DNA from: Sulfuricurvum sp.
Lineage (GTDB): Bacteria > Campylobacterota > Campylobacteria > Campylobacterales > Sulfurimonadaceae
DNA length: 55,627 bases
Assembly: GCF_023229695.1 (NCBI RefSeq)
Contig: NZ_JALNYS010000021.1
Coordinates: 1-55,627, forward strand
Reading direction: 5' to 3'
Shown here: one piece after another, positions 41,357 through 47,960 of the stretch
Position numbering within the stretch: the first letter of the stretch is position 1
Layout: each line of letters opens with the position of its first letter
Position numbers and translations under genes: made by a program
The notes under the pieces: model-generated
Databases searched by the model: none
Seen by the model: only the letters and a program-made list of their open reading frames with translations
Told to the model about the DNA's origin: nothing

Positions 41357-42286
41357 TCAGTTACTAAAACGAACCCCTTCCCATTTTTCGAGTAGGGGAC
41401 TTTGAATCACCCTTCCGTCATTGCGGACGAGATAATAGCGGATCTTCGGCATCGATTCGAGTAGGGAGAGGGCCTCTTTTTCCTCCATCACCGCAACTGC
41501 GGTACTCAACGCATCGAGCGTTGTATTGTCCCCCTCCCCCATCAAGGTGACCGAAGCAAAAATACGCTCCGATTTCCCCGTTTTCGGATTGAGCAGATGG
41601 TTATGCTCTTTCGTTCGAATATAGCGTTCGTAATTGCCGCTGGTGCTGATGGAAAAACGGGGCAAAGTCGACTCTATACGGGCGATAAACCCCTCCGGAT
41701 GGAACGGGTCGACTATCATTACCTCACACTCTTTCAAACATCCGATATCCCCCGATGCGGCGATCACCGCTTCATCCACCCCATGACGCTTCACCAAATC
41801 ACAAGCCAAATCGACCGCATACCCTTTGGCGATTCCCCCCAAATCGATCACCGTTCCCGGCAAGACACGCAATCTCCCCTTATCCAAACGGAGACGATCG
41901 GCTCCGACAAATCGGCGTAAACGGTCGATTTCACCCTGCGTTGGAATACGCTCATCGGTACCGAAACGATATGCACCGTGGCTCAATGAACCGATCGTCA
42001 CATCAAATGCCCCGTGTGTCAACCGGTTTATTTCGATCGAACGTTTCAGTATATCACGGGTAACCGGCGACACATCGGCTTCATGTTCCCGATTCAGCCG
42101 TGAGATTTCCGAATCGCTCTTATACGTTGAAAGGCGCCGATCCAAATCCTGAAAAAGGGTGAAAACCTCATCGCTCAGGTTCGCATCGGCAATCCGGGCA
42201 CTGATCAATGTCCCCATATGCACCTGAGTCCGCTCACCGCCCCACACCGATACCATTATCAATCCGATCCATATCATCCGTTTCAT
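41357..42286 (-). CDS. apbE: FAD:protein FMN transferase ApbE
   Basis: A 309-residue periplasmic ApbE. A short hydrophobic leader (MIWIGLIMVSVWG) is followed by HMGTLI, a core with GGIAKGYAVDLA, ASGDIGC and the TTLDALSTAVAVM motif that holds the Mg2+ and FAD. It transfers FMN from FAD onto a threonine of SGAT-type motifs. Its probable target is encoded divergently at 43,713. It shares a 122-bp divergent control region with the porin operon, including a Fur-like box. Confidence 0.93.
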   Translation of the reverse strand: MKRMIWIGLIMVSVWGGERTQVHMGTLISARIADANLSDEVFTLFQDLDRRLSTYKSDSEISRLNREHEADVSPVTRDILKRSIEINRLTHGAFDVTIGSLSHGAYRFGTDERIPTQGEIDRLRRFVGADRLRLDKGRLRVLPGTVIDLGGIAKGYAVDLACDLVKRHGVDEAVIAASGDIGCLKECEVMIVDPFHPEGFIARIESTLPRFSISTSGNYERYIRTKEHNHLLNPKTGKSERIFASVTLMGEGDNTTLDALSTAVAVMEEKEALSLLESMPKIRYYLVRNDGRVIQSPLLEKWEGVRFSN

Positions 42287-42323
42287 ACGAGAAGTTTACC
42301 ACGAGAAGGGGGAAAAGGCAAAT

Positions 42324-42342
42324 GATAATTAATTTCATTATT
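42324..42342. promoter_or_regulatory. Candidate Fur operator between apbE and the porin operon
   Basis: The 19-bp GATAATTAATTTCATTATT matches the classical Fur consensus GATAATGATAATCATTATC at 14 of 19 positions, with both outer hexamers nearly intact. It is centred about 45 bp upstream of the predicted porin transcription start and also lies about 45 bp from the apbE start codon, so it could repress both directions when iron is plentiful. A second, weaker half-like site (AATAATGACAATC) lies at about 42,383-42,395. Confidence 0.6.
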
Positions 42343-42366
42343 AATGTATTTTTAAGGGGATTATCC

Positions 42367-42372
42367 TATACT
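42367..42372 (+). promoter_or_regulatory. Minus-10 box of the porin-FMN-binding operon
   Basis: ATCCTATACTTTCG contains TATACT, 37 nt before the ATG at 42,409. The Fur-like box covers the minus-35 region. Confidence 0.6.
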
Positions 42373-42408
42373 TTCGATATTAATAATGACAATCAAAAAG
42401 GAAAAAGG

Positions 42409-43713
42409 ATGAAATCTCTTCTGTTAAGCGGCGTTGCCGCTATGGCGATCGCCGCAACGCTGGACGCCGATGAAATCAGCGTGCTTAAATCTCAGCTCAC
42501 TCTCCTCAGCGAACGGCTTGCGGTACTGGAAGCAAATGAGAAAAAACAGGCCGAACAAACCCAAACCTTAACCGATGAACTGATCAATGTCCAAAATGCG
42601 ACCTCGTTCACAACGGTCGATTCGACCAAAACCGTACAAGGTCTCGGCGCTGCCGCTTCAAAGATTTATTACTCCAAAAATCCCCTCTCGATCGGCGGAT
42701 ACGGAGAATTGTACTACTCAAACTATAATAACGGCGTCGGGGCGGGAAATACTCAGGACAACTACGGCGACACCCTTCGCTTTATCCCCTACATCGGCTA
42801 TAAATTCAGCGATAATATAATTTTGAATTCCGAAATCGAGTTCGAACACGGCAATGTGGTAGCGATCGAACAGCTTTATGTCGATTTTATCCTTGATCCT
42901 CTCGCAACCATCCGTGTAGGGCATCAGCTCGTACCTATGGGATACGTCAACCTCTATCATGAACCTACCCTCTTTAATACCGTTCAGCGGCCGGACGTTG
43001 AAAGACAATTGATCCCCTCCACCTGGCATGAACTGGGGCTCAGTGTTTACGGCACCGCCAATGATTTCGATTACACGGTAGGAGCCTATAGCGCGCTGGA
43101 CATGAACAATGTTGTGTTAGGAACCCCGAAAACCGATAAAGACTGGATCCGTAAAGGGCGCGTCGGCAACGAAAGCGATATGGGAATGGATAATTTGGCC
43201 ATCGTGGCCCGTCTGGACTACAACGGCATCAACGGGATGCAAATCGGGGTGAGCGGCTACAGCGCCAAAGCGGGAAATGCCGCTGTGGCCAACAAATCGG
43301 AAGAGGGGAATATGTTCATGTTTGATGTTCATGCCCTCTTCCAACACGAAGGATTTAAAATACGCGGCCTCTATACCGAATCTCGTCTCACCCATGCTGA
43401 TTCGTATAATCTCTCCATGCCCGAAAAAGCGCATGGGGGTTATGTCAATTTAGAGTATAATGTTTTACCATTTTTTACGCAAACGAGTAGCCGGCTGCCC
43501 CTCTTTTTCCAATATGAAAACTACAATCTCGCGGCTCTAAGAGCCGACGGAAGTTCATTTGGAACAACGGAAAGCTTTACCTACGGTATCAATTATTTTC
43601 CTCATGAGCAAGTCGTTTTAAAAGGGGAATATTTATTACGCCACAATAAAAACGGCGTCAATACCGCTGCCGATGAAGGGATTTACTCGTTTGGATTAGG
43701 ATTTATCTTTTGA
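42409..43713 (+). CDS. Outer-membrane porin
   Basis: A 434-residue protein with signal peptide (MKSLLLSGVAAMAIAATLDA), an N-terminal periplasmic coiled coil (about 25-60), and a long beta-barrel domain with alternating aromatic strands (SIGGYGELYYSNY, DTLRFIPYIGYKFS) ending in the terminal phenylalanine (GLGFIF) that outer-membrane assembly needs. It resembles OprP/phosphate-selective-type porins. The ATG at 42,409 follows AAAAAGG; reading back to 42,208 would overlap apbE and has no support. Its stop shares one base with the next gene, so it leads a coupled operon with the FMN-binding protein. Confidence 0.85.
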   Translation: MKSLLLSGVAAMAIAATLDADEISVLKSQLTLLSERLAVLEANEKKQAEQTQTLTDELINVQNATSFTTVDSTKTVQGLGAAASKIYYSKNPLSIGGYGELYYSNYNNGVGAGNTQDNYGDTLRFIPYIGYKFSDNIILNSEIEFEHGNVVAIEQLYVDFILDPLATIRVGHQLVPMGYVNLYHEPTLFNTVQRPDVERQLIPSTWHELGLSVYGTANDFDYTVGAYSALDMNNVVLGTPKTDKDWIRKGRVGNESDMGMDNLAIVARLDYNGINGMQIGVSGYSAKAGNAAVANKSEEGNMFMFDVHALFQHEGFKIRGLYTESRLTHADSYNLSMPEKAHGGYVNLEYNVLPFFTQTSSRLPLFFQYENYNLAALRADGSSFGTTESFTYGINYFPHEQVVLKGEYLLRHNKNGVNTAADEGIYSFGLGFIF

Positions 43714-44225
43714 TGAAAACAGCACTCTCATTTCTTTTGTTACCGCTTATAGCTTTCGCCCAAGTGTTGGGCGATCCGATCGCATTAACACAACGAACGT
43801 TCGCTTCCAAGTCGGTGGAACAGCACAATATCATCTTGAGTGAAGAGCAATTGCAGCAGCTCTCCAAAACATCGCAGCAGAGTATCGATACCAAGCTCTA
43901 TCGCCTCTACATCGCCAAAAATGATACCAAAACAGTTGGGTTTGGGGTACTGCTCAATAAAAAGGTGCGAACCAAAACCGCTATCTCCCTCTACCTTATC
44001 GGGACCGACGGGAAAATAAAATCGATCGAAATCGTCGCGTTTAACGAACCGATCGAATACCTCCCTACGAAAACATGGCTTGAGGGATTTGACGCCAAAA
44101 GTACCGCCAATACTCTGCGCCTCAATCAGGACATCCCGACGGTGAGCGGTGCCACACTCTCGGCCCGTGCCATTACCGACGGAAGCCGCATCGCCCTTGC
44201 ACTGATCAATATCGTAAAGCCCTAG
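43713..44225 (+). CDS. Periplasmic FMN-binding domain protein
   Basis: A 170-residue exported protein (signal KTALSFLLLPLIAFAQV) with a C-terminal FMN-binding domain. The flavinylation motif is S145-G-A-T148 in DIPTVSGATLSARA; T148 is the expected covalent FMN attachment site. Similar domains occur in RnfG, NqrC and many extracytoplasmic electron carriers. ApbE, encoded divergently, would modify it. It starts on the last base of the porin stop (TGATG) and is followed 3 nt later by a membrane protein gene. It probably moves single electrons in the periplasm. Confidence 0.88.
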   Translation: MKTALSFLLLPLIAFAQVLGDPIALTQRTFASKSVEQHNIILSEEQLQQLSKTSQQSIDTKLYRLYIAKNDTKTVGFGVLLNKKVRTKTAISLYLIGTDGKIKSIEIVAFNEPIEYLPTKTWLEGFDAKSTANTLRLNQDIPTVSGATLSARAITDGSRIALALINIVKP

Positions 44226-44228
44226 CCC

Positions 44229-44708
44229 ATGAAATTTAATGCGACCAAGAAACTCTCCGATAACCGCCCCTTACGGACGGTTATGATCTGGATGCTCCTC
44301 ACCCTGATCACGGCCATGGGGCTGAACCTAACGGCAAAAGCGATCGATTACGGAACCGATCCGGCACAATGGGAAAAGAGCATTCTTGGAAACGAAGCCG
44401 AATTCGCCGATCCTCTGAGCCTCAACGAATTGCTGCTCAGGGTTCATACCGATCTGTTCGCCCTTATTCTGATTTTCATCCTCGTTGCCGCGTTAGCGGT
44501 CCGCACTTCCCATTCCCTCAGGGTAAAAATGGGATTTCTGACGATTACCCTGACCGGCCTGATCCTCTATCCGCTCTCGTTGCTGATGACACCGTGGCTT
44601 GGAAGCGGGGGGGTTTTTACGGCTGCGGCGGCCTTTCTCGTCTTCCATGGTTTCATGATTGTGGGGGCGCTGGATATCCTGATCACCCTGCTGAGAGGTA
44701 AACTCTGA
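44229..44708 (+). CDS. Four-helix membrane protein of the flavin operon
   Basis: A 159-residue protein of no recognised family. Four membrane helices lie at about 16-32, 76-91, 102-121 and 130-156, with an acidic periplasmic or cytoplasmic loop between the first two (WEKSILGNEAEFADPLSLNE shortened). Histidines in or near helices (RVHTDLF, TSHSL, LVFHGFM) could ligate heme, which is inference. It shares one base with the next gene (TGATG). It is a candidate membrane electron conduit or transporter subunit for the FMN protein. Confidence 0.7.
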   Translation: MKFNATKKLSDNRPLRTVMIWMLLTLITAMGLNLTAKAIDYGTDPAQWEKSILGNEAEFADPLSLNELLLRVHTDLFALILIFILVAALAVRTSHSLRVKMGFLTITLTGLILYPLSLLMTPWLGSGGVFTAAAAFLVFHGFMIVGALDILITLLRGKL

Positions 44709-45139
44709 TGCACCATCGGTTATTGCGGATTCTGGCCCTCGCGTTTGTCGCCCTCGTGATTCTTCAATCCCTTCTAGGGGGAGCTCTTTTCTTTCGAAGC
44801 GTCGGAATCGGAGCCGATCAGATCGTGAGCCATTACGGCGACAAATCGTTCCACGGCCTCATTGAAGTGATCCTTCCCCATGCCCTCTTTATCGGCATCG
44901 CCCTCATGGCGACCCTCCATTTTTTAGCCTTTATCCCGACGCTAGGGGTTGCGATAAAGCAGTTCGCTACCCACGCCCTCTTTCTCCTGTTTTTCCTCGA
45001 TCAGAGTTCCGTGCTTCTGATCGCCGCCGGATGGAGCACTGCCGCCTATCTGAAAATCATCGCTTTTATCGGATTTGAGTTACTATTGGGATGGGTATGG
45101 TATCTTATCTTCCGCCATACACTGAAGGAACTGGTATGA
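44708..45139 (+). CDS. Second four-helix membrane protein of the flavin operon
   Basis: A 143-residue protein with four membrane helices (about 5-28, 53-76, 87-107 and 113-134). It is histidine-rich for its size: HH at 2-3, VSHYGD, SFHGLIE, ILPHALF, ATLHFLAF, FATHALF and FRHTL. Several of these are inside helices, as in b-type heme proteins. No family was recognised. Its length and layout match the preceding protein, so the two may form a hetero-complex. It ends in an ATGA overlap with the next gene. Confidence 0.7.
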   Translation: MHHRLLRILALAFVALVILQSLLGGALFFRSVGIGADQIVSHYGDKSFHGLIEVILPHALFIGIALMATLHFLAFIPTLGVAIKQFATHALFLLFFLDQSSVLLIAAGWSTAAYLKIIAFIGFELLLGWVWYLIFRHTLKELV

Positions 45140-45441
45140 TCGAATGGATCATGATGGGAGCGTTTATCGTGGCACTGGGACTCTCCGTCTGGAAACTCTA
45201 CTACTTTTTCCCCACCGAACGGCTGGCCGATGATGACACCACCCCCGAATCGGTCGAACTGCTGGAGCGGATCATGATCGAATGCCATCAGGCCTCCCCG
45301 CTTATGAGCGAAGAGGAGCTCTATGAGGCGATGAAGACCCATAACGATTTCGATTCCGCCCACTTCTGGCGTTTCAACCAGAACCGCCTGCGCCATCTGA
45401 TCACCCACTACCGCCTCAAAGCTCCTGAATTTCGTCCATAA
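45136..45441 (+). CDS. Single-helix protein at the end of the flavin operon
   Basis: A 101-residue protein: one N-terminal membrane helix (IEWIMMGAFIVALGLSVWKLYYFF shortened) then an acidic, helical soluble domain with a single cysteine (IMIECHQASPLMSEEELYEAM). The ATG at 45,136 is chosen because it forms an ATGA overlap with the previous stop. It overlaps the convergent mnmD gene by 26 nt at its 3' end. It may be an assembly or regulatory subunit; function unknown. Confidence 0.65.
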   Translation: MIEWIMMGAFIVALGLSVWKLYYFFPTERLADDDTTPESVELLERIMIECHQASPLMSEEELYEAMKTHNDFDSAHFWRFNQNRLRHLITHYRLKAPEFRP

Positions 45442-46162
45442 GGGGCAAGGCTTGCGGATTGCACGCAATCTTATGCTCCATATCCACTTTCTCGATATCC
45501 TCTAAATTCCGCCGCGAAGCAATCGTCGCATTGCGATACCCTTCCCCCCGATTCAGATAGACGCCAAAGCCGTTCTCATAGAGGGCGAGACGAGTTGCCA
45601 GAGCCGTCGAGTAGGTGGTGAGCACCCCCTCTTCCCCCAGCAGCCGCGCCGCATCGGCGAAAAACTCCCTCGTCCACAGGATCGGGTTGACGGCGGGACT
45701 GAAGGCATCCTGATACCACACATCCCATATCCCCTCCAGCTCTCCTACCCCTTTGCGCGCATCGATGATCTCAACAGTGATCTGCGTCCGCTCATCCTCA
45801 TATCCCCCCAACGTTGCAAGGTCGGTGATGATATTCCGGTAGGGCTCAAAGATTTCGGGATAGGGGAAATCGACTAAAGATGCAACCAGATCACCGTCGA
45901 GTTCGGGGGAGTAGATTTCGAGAGTCGTGTCGGGGTAATAGGTATCACGATAATAGAGGCTTAGAAGGGTATTAAACCCCAATCCGAAACAAATGTCGAT
46001 GAGGCGAATGTGATCTTTCTCACGTAACAGTGTAAAAGCGGGTTCGATATGTTTTTTGAGCGATTCGTTCAGGGCACCGTCTTTCGTCGAATGGTAGTGT
46101 TCATCGTATTCACTGCTGTATGCCGTGTAGCTACCGTCGTCGCTCTCGACCCACTGCTTCAT
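45416..46162 (-). CDS. mnmD: MnmC-type tRNA 5-methylaminomethyl-2-thiouridine methyltransferase domain protein (MnmD)
   Basis: A 248-residue single-domain methylase of the DUF752/MnmC1 family. SAM-binding glycine-rich motif DICFGLGFNTLL, acidic ends (EIYSPELDGDL) and the catalytic VWYQDAFSPAVNPILWTREFF stretch (shortened) are typical. It converts nm5(s2)U34 to mnm5(s2)U34 in tRNA, using SAM. The oxidoreductase half of E. coli MnmC is absent, as in other stand-alone MnmD proteins. It is the last gene of the luxS operon, by a 4-nt overlap. Confidence 0.85.
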   Translation of the reverse strand: MKQWVESDDGSYTAYSSEYDEHYHSTKDGALNESLKKHIEPAFTLLREKDHIRLIDICFGLGFNTLLSLYYRDTYYPDTTLEIYSPELDGDLVASLVDFPYPEIFEPYRNIITDLATLGGYEDERTQITVEIIDARKGVGELEGIWDVWYQDAFSPAVNPILWTREFFADAARLLGEEGVLTTYSTALATRLALYENGFGVYLNRGEGYRNATIASRRNLEDIEKVDMEHKIACNPQALPLMDEIQEL

Positions 46163-46632
46163 AACCCATTACCCCACATATGCATCTTCTTCCCCACGAT
46201 AACATCATACCCGTCGATCAAATCGGTGATCGCATTAATCGCCCGGAACTCCACCTGATCGAGCAGCGATTCGACTTCAGGAAGCGGCATAGAGCCGTTT
46301 TTCTGAACGATGATAATCTCCGAAGCATTGAGGAGCGTGCGGTAGAGCAGCTCTAAAAACTTGTGCGGAGATTCGTGCCGATGCAGCACGTCCTGCACGA
46401 TAATACAGGCGTAATCACGCGGGACTCCCCCTGCGGGAGATTTATAATCTTTGATCGTAAAAGTTTTATGAAAAGTGATTAGACTCTGATGATCTCCCGG
46501 GAAAAGTGAAACATCGATCAACCCCTCATAGGGGGCAAGGAAATCGCCTAACTCCTCCGCCATCGAATCCAAATGGCTCGTTGCTACCATGATCTTTGTA
46601 TGGGGTGTCGGATGGAGAAGCGAGGTAATCAT
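46159..46632 (-). CDS. Conserved-looking protein of unknown function in the luxS operon
   Basis: A 157-residue soluble protein with Rossmann-like alternation: beta strands KIMVATSHLDSM, LIDVSLFPGDH, YACIIVQDVLHRH, EIIIVQKNGSM and YDVIVGKKM. The pattern and the LHRHESPHKFLELLYRTL helix recall class I SAM methyltransferases late in the fold, but no glycine-rich SAM loop is visible. It starts and ends in 4-nt ATGA overlaps with its neighbours, so it is stoichiometrically coupled to mnmD and the gene at 46,629. No function can be assigned. Confidence 0.6.
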   Translation of the reverse strand: MITSLLHPTPHTKIMVATSHLDSMAEELGDFLAPYEGLIDVSLFPGDHQSLITFHKTFTIKDYKSPAGGVPRDYACIIVQDVLHRHESPHKFLELLYRTLLNASEIIIVQKNGSMPLPEVESLLDQVEFRAINAITDLIDGYDVIVGKKMHMWGNGL

Positions 46633-46931
46633 AGTGCTAAATCGTGCAACTCACGGAAAAGATACGCTTCGACAATATCATCGATGGTGCGCTGAGTATG
46701 GGCGACGAGAATCATCATCTGCTGATCGAGAAATTCCATCACCGGCTCGTAATTGTTGGTGACGATCACCGCATCGCACGGTGTCTCGATCGTCGTTCTG
46801 TCCGTATAAAAATTAATCTCGATAACTCGCCCCTCTTCCACCTCGACCGTCGCCCAAAACGTTGCTTCGTTTATCGAAACCAGTTCGGATTCTTGGGTAT
46901 CGTCTCCGTTCATCGGTAATAATAGCACCAT
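46629..46931 (-). CDS. Small protein of unknown function downstream of luxS
   Basis: A 100-residue acidic protein. The central pattern of strands and helices (ATVEVEEGRVIEINFYTDR, CDAVIVTNNYEPVMEFLDQ) is faintly like NifX/NifB-type cofactor-binding domains, with one cysteine (C53). This is only a resemblance. Its ATG shares one base with the luxS stop (TAATG) and it overlaps the following gene by 4 nt. Confidence 0.6.
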   Translation of the reverse strand: MVLLLPMNGDDTQESELVSINEATFWATVEVEEGRVIEINFYTDRTTIETPCDAVIVTNNYEPVMEFLDQQMMILVAHTQRTIDDIVEAYLFRELHDLAL

Positions 46932-47437
46932 TAGTGTTTCACCTTTTCCAAATCCAGTTGCAACGCATCGTTGTCCATAATCCCGATCCCTTTCTCCAAA
47001 ACGTCATGAGCAATCGCCTGAGCATCGGAGAGTGAATGCATCGCGCAGGTGCCGCATTGATACATATTGAGTTCCGGGATATCGCTTTGTTTTTCCACCG
47101 TAAGGAGATCTTCCATCGATGCTTTCCATGCATTCGCCACCTCTTCCTCGCTCGGTGTACCGATCAGACTCATATAAAATCCGGTACGGCACCCCATCGG
47201 AGAGATATCGATAATCTCCGTTTGGGAGGAGTTGAGATGATCACGCATAAAACCGGCGAACAGGTGTTCGAGAGTATGAATCCCTTCGGAAGAGAGGATC
47301 TCTTCGTTCGGACGGCAAAAACGGAGATCAAACACGGTGATATCGTCCCCTTTTGGAGTTTTCATCCCTTTGGCACGTCGTACCGCCGGTGCGGGCATAA
47401 TGGTATGATCTACACAAAAACTATCAAGTAATGGCAT
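46931..47437 (-). CDS. luxS: S-ribosylhomocysteine lyase LuxS
   Basis: A 168-residue LuxS. The metal site H54-TLE-H58 and C128, and catalytic E57 and C83 (MGCRTGFY), are all present. It cleaves S-ribosylhomocysteine to homocysteine and 4,5-dihydroxy-2,3-pentanedione, precursor of autoinducer-2. The start at 47,437 follows AAGGAT and begins MPLLDSFCVDHT like the family; the frame continues 17 codons upstream without homology. It heads an operon ending with mnmD and lies near a likely AI-2 kinase. Confidence 0.95.
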   Translation of the reverse strand: MPLLDSFCVDHTIMPAPAVRRAKGMKTPKGDDITVFDLRFCRPNEEILSSEGIHTLEHLFAGFMRDHLNSSQTEIIDISPMGCRTGFYMSLIGTPSEEEVANAWKASMEDLLTVEKQSDIPELNMYQCGTCAMHSLSDAQAIAHDVLEKGIGIMDNDALQLDLEKVKH

Positions 47438-47472
47438 GAATATCCTTAAAATCAATCTTTTATTCGCGGTAA

Positions 47473-47505
47473 TATTAGCACATTTCATCCTTGCATCGCT
47501 ATAAT
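47473..47505. promoter_or_regulatory. Divergent minus-10 boxes for luxS and the ABM gene
   Basis: Plus strand: GCTATAATTTGACG has TATAAT at 47,500-47,505, about 75 nt before the ABM-domain ATG. Minus strand: GCTAATATTACC has TAATAT at 47,478-47,473, about 36 nt before the luxS ATG. The two promoters lie back to back within 33 bp, so a shared regulator is possible. Confidence 0.5.
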
Positions 47506-47579
47506 TTGACGATTAATAAAAGGGTATAACTTTCTAAAAAGTCTCTCCCCTCACACCCAAATCCGAAGGAAAATCTATC

Positions 47580-47882
47580 ATGCTTACCAAAAAAGTGACG
47601 TTCATTGCGAAAGAAGCACATATTGAAAAAGTAAAACAGCTCCTCGAAGATATGGTAGCACCCTCGCTAAAAGAGCCGGGATGCCTCTTTTACTACATCT
47701 TTCAATCTCAAAACAATCCGCGTAAATTTTTCGCGATCGAGTCATGGGCAGATGAAGAGTCGTTAGAGGGGCATAAGCACACGGAACACTACGCCTACTA
47801 TAAATCACACTATGAGCCGTTTGTGGATGATAAATATACCGAAGAGCTAGACCTCCTCGACGAGAAAGCTTACGGATTCTAA
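47580..47882 (+). CDS. Antibiotic-biosynthesis-monooxygenase (ABM) domain protein, possibly LsrG-like
   Basis: A 100-residue dimeric alpha/beta-barrel ABM protein. Family features are LEDMVAPSLKEPGCLFYYIFQ (shortened), FFAIESWADEESLEGHKHTEHY and the C-terminal tyrosine/phenylalanine-rich helix. The family includes LsrG, which isomerises phospho-AI-2, and YgiN-type quinol monooxygenases; length fits both. Its place between luxS and an LsrK-type kinase favours an AI-2 role, but this is inference from position. The ribosome-binding site is GAAGGA. It is divergent from luxS and convergent with lsrK. Confidence 0.75.
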   Translation: MLTKKVTFIAKEAHIEKVKQLLEDMVAPSLKEPGCLFYYIFQSQNNPRKFFAIESWADEESLEGHKHTEHYAYYKSHYEPFVDDKYTEELDLLDEKAYGF

Positions 47883-47960
47883 TTCTGCCTCGACAGAGGC
47901 AAGCTTTAGTGGCATAGCGGCGTGCGTAGACAAGTGGGTTTTACTTATTTGACGTTCAAA
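47883..47960 (+). repeat. Dispersed structured repeat, type A, filling the ABM/lsrK spacer
   Basis: Plus-strand: TGCCTCGACAGAGGCAAGC, then TTTAGTGGCATAGCGGC, then GTGCGTAGA, then a hairpin CAAGTGGG-tttta-CTTATTTG, then ACGTTC. It begins 2 nt after one stop codon and ends against the lsrK stop, occupying the whole convergent spacer. Confidence 0.7.

Noticed and set aside
42208..42408. Upstream extension of the porin frame into apbE
   Set aside because: The signal peptide starts at 42,409 behind a good ribosome-binding site and promoter; the extra 67 codons overlap apbE on the other strand.
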